Shown here in pieces: positions 1 to 5,486 of a DNA stretch of 5,774 nt. The DNA is from Candidatus Uhrbacteria bacterium (lineage in GTDB: Bacteria; Patescibacteriota; Patescibacteriia; UBA9934; GWF2-40-263). The first letter of the stretch is position 1, and every line of letters begins with the position of its first letter. The stretch covers positions 1 to 5,774 of the forward strand of contig JAHFIS010000054.1 of the NCBI GenBank assembly GCA_023246275.1, written 5' to 3'. The position numbers were made by a program, and so were the translations under genes. The notes below the pieces were generated by a model. That model had not been told where the DNA came from, did no database searches, and saw only the letters and a program-made list of their open reading frames with translations.

Positions 1-1104
1 GGAACGGGAACGGAGCCGACCGAGGAGCCATCGGAAGAGCCGGTTTCGGAGCCAAGCGCGGGTCCTGCCGCCGAGCCGGAAGCCACGGCCGATGAGGACG
101 CGTCAGAAGACGCTGAGATCCCGCCGGCCGACGCGCCGGAGACGATGGCACCGACCGAGGAGTTTGAGCCTGTCCCAGTCGTTATCATTTCGCGCCCGGG
201 AGGGGCGTCCGCGTCGTCTGAGGCTGTGTGTTCCGCCGCGGATGCCATGACGGACCGTAACGGGGACGGAACCGTCTCTCGTGACGACGTCTTCCTTCTG
301 ATGAGATCGCATCTCGCGTCCTCCTGCGTCGACGGAACCTGCGACCTGAACGCGGACTGCCTCTTCGACCTCGCGGACATCTCGACGATCGCGTCCCGCA
401 CGGGGGAGGGACCGTCGCGCGATGAGATCCCGCCAGTTCGATTCGGAAATCCGCTCGGATCGGACGAGGTAAATTTTTATTTCGAGGAAGGGTCTCAGAA
501 GGGGAACTACCGGTTCGTCCTTGCCTCGGCGCCGGGCGGACCGGAAGACCTCGTCACGTTCTACCTCCTCGTTGACACCGGAGAGAACGGGGTTGCCGCG
601 AGCGACGTCACGTTCCGGTACGACACGGACGCCGTAAACCTCGTCGGCGTGGACACGATCGGATCTGTGTTTCCGTTCATCCGAGGGGTGTACGGCACCG
701 GCGGGGAAGGCACGGTACGCGTCGTCGGCGCATCCGGGGTTCCATTTGTCGGAACCCGCGGATACGTGGCATCCTTTCAATTCCAGCCAATCAAGGACGG
801 GGACCTGAAGATCGTGTTCCTGTCAGCGGATGCCGTCGGCCGGAACGCCACCGTTCCAATCTCCGTGGGAACGACGGACCTGCGCGGCCTGCTCGAGTCG
901 CTTCCGCGCGCTTCTACGGAAGCGGCCGCTCCGATCGGTCTCGTGTCTTCTGGCTCGTATGTCTGCCCGTGCCTCCGCAAGCGGTACTTTCCCATCTGTC
1001 TGCTGCTCGCATGCGCGTTTCTGACGTCGGTCTTCGGATTACTCATTCTCTGGAAAATTCGCCGCGCGGCAAAACGAGAGGCCGCGGCAGCGCAAACGAT
1101 ATGA
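1..1104 (+). CDS. Membrane-anchored dockerin- and cohesin-like surface protein, 5' end missing
   Basis: The frame is open from the first base, so the gene starts upstream and 367 residues are visible; the ATG at 145 is internal. Residues 1-55 are an acidic Pro/Glu/Thr linker (repeats such as EEPSEEPVSEP). Residues 73-140 look like a type I dockerin: two calcium loops of the form D-x-N-x-D, DRNGDGTVSRDD at nt 253-288 and DLNADCLFDLAD at nt 343-378, with four cysteines around them. About residues 165-295 form a beta-rich domain with cohesin-like features (VDTGENGVAASDVTF, then GSVFP, then a GTVRVVGASG strand). A hydrophobic helix follows (about 332-351), then a short Arg/Lys/Ala tail, so the bulk should lie outside the cell. 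In known systems dockerin and cohesin bind each other to assemble surface complexes. The stop overlaps the next start (ATGA), suggesting one operon. Domain names are by motif; the extracellular anchored layout is more certain than the binding role. Confidence 0.85.
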   Translation, partial: GTGTEPTEEPSEEPVSEPSAGPAAEPEATADEDASEDAEIPPADAPETMAPTEEFEPVPVVIISRPGGASASSEAVCSAADAMTDRNGDGTVSRDDVFLLMRSHLASSCVDGTCDLNADCLFDLADISTIASRTGEGPSRDEIPPVRFGNPLGSDEVNFYFEEGSQKGNYRFVLASAPGGPEDLVTFYLLVDTGENGVAASDVTFRYDTDAVNLVGVDTIGSVFPFIRGVYGTGGEGTVRVVGASGVPFVGTRGYVASFQFQPIKDGDLKIVFLSADAVGRNATVPISVGTTDLRGLLESLPRASTEAAAPIGLVSSGSYVCPCLRKRYFPICLLLACAFLTSVFGLLILWKIRRAAKREAAAAQTI

Positions 1105-1994
1105 TCAATTATGCACGATCCGCGTTAGCCCTCACTCTTTTCGTGGCGCTCGCGACCCCCTTCGCGGCCCTTGCCGATTCCATCGGCATCTCGCCGTCAA
1201 AAATAGAACGCATGGTTTACCAGGGCGACGTTCTCCACGAGGAGGCGACGTTGTCGAAGTCTAGCGACGTCGGGGACATGTTCTTTGACGTCTCTTACAG
1301 TGGGTCGGCGCCGGTCGGCTTGCTTGGTCAGAACGAGCTGTCCATCCTGGACGGTCAGAACACGGTGACCTTCCCGTTTGACATTGACGCGACAAACTCC
1401 GACGTCGGCGACTACGACGGAAGGATTTCGTTCGTGTTGGTCCCCGATGCCGCCATGCGGGACGCGGGCGGAACGTCGATTGTCCTTGGCGTGGGCATCA
1501 AGCTGGTCGTCCACGTGTTGCCGAGGCCGGAACCAAGCGCAGTGCTGAACGCGACGGAGTATCCGCCGGCGCTCAAGGACATTTCCATGCGCGACTTGTC
1601 CGCGCGATCGACCGCCGTTAGCGGCGGTCACCGCATCCGGCTCTCGTGGGTCGTCGACAACGCGGGAGAGAACCCGGTTTCCAACGTTCCGACGGATATC
1701 TTCATCACGCAGCAAGGGAACGAGATGTTCGGCAAGCGGATCGTTTTGTCGAGCGAAGTCCCTGCTCGCGGCACGGCGACGCAATCCTATGATTACCTCG
1801 TATCCTCTGGATCCGAGGATGGGCGTTACAACGTCTCCGTCGGCGTCGGCGAAACGAGCGATACCTCGTTCGCGTGGGTCGGCTGGGAGGTAATTGCTCG
1901 GCGGGCAATCATCGCCTTCGTCTGCGCGCTTCTTGCCGGAGCCGTCGGCTTTGCGGCGTACAGGTTATCCAGGCTAAAGGGACGTCATCACTAG
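1101..1994 (+). CDS. Secreted Ig-like protein with C-terminal membrane anchor, DUF916/WxLIP-like
   Basis: A 297-residue protein. The ATG at 1101 is chosen because it gives a clean signal peptide (basic start, hydrophobic core, ALA|DS cleavage after residue 25) and a 4-base ATGA overlap with the preceding gene; the longer in-frame start at 969 would put 44 charged residues ahead of it. The mature protein begins IGISPSKIE, followed by a beta-rich domain to about residue 140 containing a strand-turn LDGQNTVTFPFDI, and a second beta domain at about 155-262. A helix at about 269-287 and a basic tail ending RLKGRHH make it a type I membrane protein. The start of the mature chain and domain order resemble the gene at 2872 and, by general pattern, the DUF916/WxL-interacting family, which binds surface partners. 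No enzyme motif is seen. No Shine-Dalgarno is near the start, so translation is probably coupled. Its 3' end overlaps lepB, which runs the other way. Confidence 0.88.
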   Translation: MINYARSALALTLFVALATPFAALADSIGISPSKIERMVYQGDVLHEEATLSKSSDVGDMFFDVSYSGSAPVGLLGQNELSILDGQNTVTFPFDIDATNSDVGDYDGRISFVLVPDAAMRDAGGTSIVLGVGIKLVVHVLPRPEPSAVLNATEYPPALKDISMRDLSARSTAVSGGHRIRLSWVVDNAGENPVSNVPTDIFITQQGNEMFGKRIVLSSEVPARGTATQSYDYLVSSGSEDGRYNVSVGVGETSDTSFAWVGWEVIARRAIIAFVCALLAGAVGFAAYRLSRLKGRHH

Positions 1995-2483
1995 GCCGAT
2001 GATCGCGTCACGGCGGATCGGTCCGTATTCGCGCGAATCGCCGCTAAAGCGCCTGTTGTCTCCGAGGACGAAGTACTCGTTATCGGCAAGTTTTGGAAAG
2101 ACAAACGGCTTCTTGTCCGGCATGAGCGTGGCGGTGTCGGGTGACAGGTACGGCTCGTCGACGCGCGTTTCCACGCCGTCCGTTCCGGTAACGTACACCC
2201 CGTTCTCCTTGACGGTGACGGTCTCTCCCGGCAAACCGACGATGCGCTTGATAACTAGTTTCTCCGAGTTTGGCTTTTTGCTTTGGATGACCTGTCCTCG
2301 CTTCGGCGCCGAGAAGATGAGCGCGAACTTGTTCATGAAGAACAGTTGGTTGTCGAGGAACGTCGGCTCCATGGAAACGCCATTGACGCGGCCGGGCTCG
2401 ACGACGAACGTTCGCGCAAGAAGGATGGCGAGCGTGAATCCAAGGATCAGACGAAACGTTTTCCACAAGTAAGAAAGAAACAT
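1974..2483 (-). CDS. lepB: Signal peptidase I
   Basis: A 169-residue signal peptidase I (S26 family), which removes signal peptides from exported proteins at the outer face of the cytoplasmic membrane. One N-terminal membrane helix (about residues 9-25) is followed by the catalytic Ser in GVSMEPTF (Ser37), the general-base Lys in KLVIKRIVGLPGE (Lys79), and the conserved GDNRRFSGDSREYG box (141-154). All catalytic elements are present, and the length fits the short single-helix form found in Gram-positive and CPR bacteria. The frame stays open upstream to 2672, but the ATG at 2483 is preferred: it places the helix at the N-terminus, while the upstream part is highly charged and overlaps the divergent gene. 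No Shine-Dalgarno is seen. Neighbouring genes encode proteins with signal peptides ending in AxA-type sites, its likely substrates. Its last 21 bases overlap the convergent gene ending at 1994. Confidence 0.96.
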   Translation of the reverse strand: MFLSYLWKTFRLILGFTLAILLARTFVVEPGRVNGVSMEPTFLDNQLFFMNKFALIFSAPKRGQVIQSKKPNSEKLVIKRIVGLPGETVTVKENGVYVTGTDGVETRVDEPYLSPDTATLMPDKKPFVFPKLADNEYFVLGDNRRFSGDSREYGPIRRDAIIGLVMTSL

Positions 2484-2525
2484 AGTCCAAAGTATGATAT
2501 ACTTTTCTAGAAATATTTTCCAGCT
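2484..2525. promoter_or_regulatory. Divergent, possibly bidirectional promoter with 17-bp inverted repeat
   Basis: This 42-bp AT-rich gap separates the starts of lepB (-) and the gene at 2526 (+). On the + strand, TGATATACT at 2495-2503 is an extended -10 (TGn plus a 5/6 match to TATAAT); no convincing -35 is present. It sits in an inverted repeat AAAGTATGATATACTTT (2489-2505, 7-bp arms, 3-base spacer), so the complement also reads as a -10 (TATCAT or CATACT) toward lepB. Predicted leaders are very short on both sides, only a few bases for lepB. Symmetric -10 elements are known to drive divergent transcription in bacteria. Start sites are inferred. Confidence 0.6.
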
Positions 2526-2867
2526 ATGGATAACTTTTTTCTCGGTCTGCGCGCCGTGCTTCTGGAGGCCAAGGGAACGATCGCGTTCGTGACCGCGTAT
2601 CCGCTGTTCTGGGGATTCGCGATGGGGTTCCTTACGTCGACGCTCGTGCATGCCTTTCTGATCATGGATCACCCGAAGCAGGTTGCGGACGCCCTTCTCC
2701 TCGACAAGTCGACGGGATTTTCGAAGCTGTATCCCGCGCGGCCGGACGGAACCTTTGGGAAGTCATACGCGGATTACTCCCGGATGGTCGACCGCGTGAA
2801 GATCACGTTCCTCTCGGCCGGCCTGTGCGTGACGCTCGTCTTATTCATCGTTCTTCTTACCAAATAG
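2526..2867 (+). CDS. Small two-helix membrane protein of unknown function
   Basis: A 113-residue protein I do not recognise. It has two hydrophobic segments, about residues 19-46 (with an aromatic AYPLFWGFAMGF stretch) and 93-112, joined by a polar loop of about 45 residues rich in Lys, Arg, Asp and Tyr (LLDKSTGFSKLYPARPDG). The N-terminal 18 residues look amphipathic. There is no cleavable signal peptide and no catalytic motif. The ATG at 2526 follows the extended -10 by about 22 bases and has no Shine-Dalgarno. The next gene begins 4 bases after the stop, so the two are almost surely co-transcribed, and the pairing with an exported Ig-like protein suggests a helper, anchor or stability role at the membrane. 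That role is inference. Base composition matches the neighbours, so it appears native and intact. Confidence 0.85.
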   Translation: MDNFFLGLRAVLLEAKGTIAFVTAYPLFWGFAMGFLTSTLVHAFLIMDHPKQVADALLLDKSTGFSKLYPARPDGTFGKSYADYSRMVDRVKITFLSAGLCVTLVLFIVLLTK

Positions 2868-2871
2868 TCCT

Positions 2872-4221
2872 ATGCGGAAGCTCCTTTCGCTCGCAATGAT
2901 ATCGTTCGTCTTCCTTGGCATTGCCGCGCACGCGCGGCCGGTCTTCGCCATCGGAATGTCGCCGCCGGAGGTAACCGCCCCGAACGCGCTCAACGGCATC
3001 GCGCAATCGAAGACGATCAATATTTCCCGGAACCCTCTGGACAAGGGCGACCTGTACATCAAGGTGGACGCCAAGGGCGAATACGCCCAGTACCTCTCTT
3101 ACGAGAAGGAATTCACGATTCCGGAAGGACAGGATACCTACCCGTATACGTTCGACGTCCTTCCCACGACCGCCGCGCCTGGGACATATCGCATCCCGCT
3201 CTTCTTCATCTTGTCCTCAAAGGACGCGAATGAAGTTGGCGGCGGAGGTTCCGGGTCAAAGATCGAGACAGGCGTCGCGGCGACCGTCTACGTGACGGTA
3301 ACCGGGGAACGCGTCGTCGGATTCGAATTTGCCGGCATGGAGTTTGATCCGCTCGAGGCAGGCATGGTCCCGAGCGTCGCCATCGGAATTCGAAACGTCG
3401 GGAACGTGGACTGGAGGCCTGAGAGCATGGATATGGACATCCAGGACCAGAACGATCCCGCGCATCTCGTGTCGTTCAAGATCGCGGGAGAAAAGTTCAA
3501 GCTCGTCGGACCGGGCAAGACCGTTTTCGCGAAAGTGGAACTTCCGGAGCCGCTCATCGAGGGCGAATACGTGGCGACGGCAAAGTTCTACGACCAGGGA
3601 TCCGTCGTCGGGTCGCTTGCCACCGACCCGTTTACCGTCTACGCGAAGGGAACCCTCTCGCAGTCCGGCGAACTTTCGGAGGTAACGGCGAAAAAGACGG
3701 CCGTGGCTCCGGGGGAGCGGATCCTGCTCGACGCCGTATTCAAGAACACGGGGCAGACGCGCATGAAGGCGGTCCTGATGACGGAGGTCTTCAAGGACGG
3801 AACGTACGTGGACATCGTCCGCGGGGAGGAGCTCGAGGTCGGCGTGTCACAGGAGACGTCATTCTCTCAGGAGGTGACGCTCGCCGACCCTGGCGCGTAC
3901 GTGCTCACGTCGTACATCAAGTTTGGCTCGCAGAAGTCCACGAAGAAGGATGTGTCCGTGACGGTCGAGCTTCCCAAGGTCGTCGAGGCCGTTAATTCCA
4001 AGTCTGGAATCGTCGGGCTGTCGGTAGGCATCGTCGTCCTCGTCCTGCTGATGGTACTCATTAAGAAAATCGCGGCGAAGCTGAAGGCGCGAAGGAGCGC
4101 GCCGGCCGCTACGGTCGTGCAGAAGCCCGCTGATGCGCCCATCACGCCGGAAGTTCCGTCTAAGGAACCCGCGGCGCAGTCTCCGTCGACTCCGCCGGCG
4201 GACCAGCAGGCGAGATGGTGA
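2872..4221 (+). CDS. Three-domain secreted Ig-like protein with C-terminal membrane anchor, DUF916-like
   Basis: A 449-residue protein. A signal peptide (residues 1-26, cleavage near PVFA|IG) is followed by IGMSPPEV, nearly the same mature start as the protein at 1101 (IGISPSKI). Three beta-rich domains follow: about 27-145 (with FTIPEGQDTYPYTFDV and a Gly-rich GGGGSGS loop), 146-257 (with IGIRNVGNVDW, typical of Ig-like/CARDB folds) and 262-367 (with AVFKNTGQTRMKAV). A membrane helix lies at about 380-398, then a Lys/Arg stretch and a 40-residue Pro/Ala/Ser tail ending in Trp, predicted cytoplasmic. The N-terminal domain matches the DUF916 pattern of WxL-interacting proteins, which hold partner proteins at the cell surface; the second and third domains are probably spacers or further binding modules. 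It has no cysteines. The gene is 4 bp after the two-helix protein gene and lacks a Shine-Dalgarno. Exported anchored topology is clear; the family call is moderate. Confidence 0.88.
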   Translation: MRKLLSLAMISFVFLGIAAHARPVFAIGMSPPEVTAPNALNGIAQSKTINISRNPLDKGDLYIKVDAKGEYAQYLSYEKEFTIPEGQDTYPYTFDVLPTTAAPGTYRIPLFFILSSKDANEVGGGGSGSKIETGVAATVYVTVTGERVVGFEFAGMEFDPLEAGMVPSVAIGIRNVGNVDWRPESMDMDIQDQNDPAHLVSFKIAGEKFKLVGPGKTVFAKVELPEPLIEGEYVATAKFYDQGSVVGSLATDPFTVYAKGTLSQSGELSEVTAKKTAVAPGERILLDAVFKNTGQTRMKAVLMTEVFKDGTYVDIVRGEELEVGVSQETSFSQEVTLADPGAYVLTSYIKFGSQKSTKKDVSVTVELPKVVEAVNSKSGIVGLSVGIVVLVLLMVLIKKIAAKLKARRSAPAATVVQKPADAPITPEVPSKEPAAQSPSTPPADQQARW

Positions 4222-4356
4222 GGCGCTCTCGCTGGAATCATGGTATACTGTGTGTAGTTATCCACACACGGAAATCTAATTCACTTAGTATCACGTCGGC
4301 TGCGGCCACAACCGCGCAAGACCGACCGCGCTAATACTTTATTATCGAATATACGT
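4222..4356 (+). promoter_or_regulatory. Intergenic promoter and leader of the 4357-5727 gene pair
   Basis: An extended -10, TGGTATACT, lies at 4241-4249, sharing the TGnTATACT form with the 2495-2503 promoter; no good -35 is seen. The start site would fall near 4256, giving a leader of about 100 bases. The leader has a weak hairpin (GCGG at 4302-4305, CCGC at 4312-4315) and turns AT-rich just before the gene (4331-4356), where TATTAT at 4340-4345 could be a second, near-leaderless promoter. There is no terminator for the preceding gene, so read-through is possible. No riboswitch is recognised. Confidence 0.6.
4250..4269. repeat. Inverted repeat containing a perfect DnaA-box sequence
   Basis: GTGTGTAGTTATCCACACAC has 6-bp perfect arms (4250-4255, 4264-4269) and an 8-base spacer. 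Within it, 4258-4266 is TTATCCACA, the exact consensus DnaA box. It begins directly after the -10 hexamer and covers the expected transcription start, a position suited to a repressor or DnaA-type operator. No T tract follows, so it is not a terminator. The repeat is seen directly; protein binding is inference. Confidence 0.5.
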
Positions 4357-5457
4357 ATGCAAGAGTCAAAGACATTGCACTATATCCTCGGAATTTCCCT
4401 CGTAATGATCGCCGTGTTCGTGGTCGCGTCGCTCGTCATGATCAATTCCCAGGCGGACAACAACGCCGCGAACACTCAGGTCGTCATTAACGACGATCCG
4501 CCAACCCTGTTGAACCTGAAGCTCGCTAACGCAGCTTCCGGCGGAACGGGAATCGGCGCCGGAAACGACACGACGTGGGCCTCGTCCGGAGTCACGCTTA
4601 CCAGCGGAACCGTCATGAGCGTGTTCGCCAACGGAATGATCACGGATCCGAACGGAAACGCGGACATGGCCGACGTGGACGCGCGTCTCTGGCGCGCAAG
4701 CGACGCTGCAAAAACGGGCAGCGACGCGGGCAGCACCTGCACAAGTAGCGCCGGCGCGGGCGGAATCACAAATAACCACTGCTTCTACCAGACTACCTGT
4801 TCCCTGGATACGAACGCTCCTGGAAACGGAACCAACCAGAAGCGATTCTCCTGCCAGTTTACCCTTCCATTCTATACAGCCGGAACGGGGACCGGGGCAG
4901 AATTCGACGCGGCCACGACCTCTTCTGATGACTACAAGGTCGAAATCCTCGTGACGAGCGGCGGAGGATCCCCGTACGTGACGACTCTCTCCGGAAACTT
5001 TGACACCGACGCGTCCGGATCGGGCGGAACGGGTGACGTGCGCCGCATCAATACCCTTACCTCCCTCTCGATTCCGTCCGCGCTGATCGACTACGGAAAC
5101 CTCGGCATCGGCGGCTCTCTCGCCGGTGGGGCAACGAAGCTCGTTTCCATCAGCCAGGCTGGAAACGACGAGGCTGACGTTTATGCGTATGCTGCCGGAA
5201 ACCTTGGATGCAGCGTTCTCGGATCTATCGTGGGAGATCTGCAGAAGATCAGCTTGAACTCTGGGGACAACTACGCCTCCGGAACAACTCTTCCGTTGGC
5301 TAGCAGCAGCACGACGACTCCGGCCAACCTCGTTATCGGATACAAGCCGGACGCGGCGACGGCCGTTTCTGATGATCTTTTCTTCAACATTCAGGTCCCA
5401 GTCGGCGTGGCTGGTACCTGCACGGGTCTTGTCAACATGATCACCTACGCTAAATAA
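4357..5457 (+). CDS. N-terminally anchored surface protein with disulfide-type and WxL-like domains
   Basis: A 366-residue Gly/Ser/Thr/Asn-rich exported protein. Residues 8-29 are a hydrophobic signal-anchor; SQA|DN at 31-35 could also be a cleavage site. Residues 45-215 form an Ig-like domain with the turn ITDPNGNADMADVDARLWR and Cys128, 142, 148 and 166, spaced as for disulfides. After a Gly/Ser linker (216-226), residues 230-365 form a beta domain that starts INTLTSLSIPSALIDYGNLG, contains SISQAGNDEADVYAY, and ends with VPVGVAGTCTG and ITYA. This start and end resemble the WxL cell-surface domain and similar modules of archaeal and CPR surface proteins, although the WxL tryptophan motif itself is absent. 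Cys285 and Cys355 may pair. It has no C-terminal anchor, unlike the upstream proteins. It lies 21 bp before a small exported protein gene and probably forms an operon with it. A structural or adhesive surface role is likely; the domain family is by eye. Confidence 0.85.
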   Translation: MQESKTLHYILGISLVMIAVFVVASLVMINSQADNNAANTQVVINDDPPTLLNLKLANAASGGTGIGAGNDTTWASSGVTLTSGTVMSVFANGMITDPNGNADMADVDARLWRASDAAKTGSDAGSTCTSSAGAGGITNNHCFYQTTCSLDTNAPGNGTNQKRFSCQFTLPFYTAGTGTGAEFDAATTSSDDYKVEILVTSGGGSPYVTTLSGNFDTDASGSGGTGDVRRINTLTSLSIPSALIDYGNLGIGGSLAGGATKLVSISQAGNDEADVYAYAAGNLGCSVLGSIVGDLQKISLNSGDNYASGTTLPLASSSTTTPANLVIGYKPDAATAVSDDLFFNIQVPVGVAGTCTGLVNMITYAK

Positions 5458-5466
5458 TCCAACCCT

Positions 5467-5486
5467 TAGGATGTTCATATGAACAT
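5467..5486 (+). promoter_or_regulatory. Shine-Dalgarno and start-codon palindrome
   Basis: TAGGA at 5467-5471 sits 7 bases before the ATG at 5479 and is the only convincing Shine-Dalgarno in the window. It adjoins ATGTTCATATGAACAT (5471-5486), a perfect 16-bp palindrome centred on the start codon. In RNA this could form a 6-bp stem with an ATAT loop that hides the start; in DNA it has the shape of a dimeric-protein operator. A second in-frame ATG at 5485 could serve instead. Function is inferred. Confidence 0.5.

Noticed and set aside
1..141. Tandem DNA repeat
   Set aside because: The Glu/Pro-rich pattern is irregular at base level and is explained by a low-complexity protein linker.
145..147. 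ATG as the true start of the dockerin/cohesin gene
   Set aside because: The same frame is open to base 1 and codes for a coherent acidic Pro/Glu linker, and no signal peptide follows the ATG, so the gene begins outside the window.
103..780. 225-residue open frame on the minus strand
   Set aside because: It is antisense to a gene with clear domains and has Arg/Asp/Val-rich composition typical of shadow frames.
969..1100. Longer N-terminus for the gene starting at 1101
   Set aside because: It would add 44 charged residues before a clear signal peptide and overlap the upstream gene's membrane helix; the ATG at 1101 gives a normal ATGA overlap.
1197..1784. 195-residue open frame on the minus strand
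   Set aside because: It is antisense to the exported Ig-like gene, Arg/His/Val-rich, and has no recognisable domain.
2484..2672. Longer N-terminus for signal peptidase I
   Set aside because: The extra 63 residues are highly charged, run antisense to the 2526 gene and cover the promoter region; the family normally begins shortly before the membrane helix.
4250..4269. Inverted repeat as a terminator of the upstream gene
   Set aside because: There is no T tract after it, the arms are only 6 bp with an 8-base loop, and it sits downstream of a -10 element.
4250..4269. Replication origin
   Set aside because: Only one exact DnaA box is present and there is no dnaA or dnaN gene nearby; a regulatory site is more likely.
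4366..5478. 370-residue open frame on the minus strand
   Set aside because: It mirrors the surface protein gene in full, is rich in Arg, Val and Gly with no motif, and has no promoter or terminator; a product of GC-rich coding sequence.
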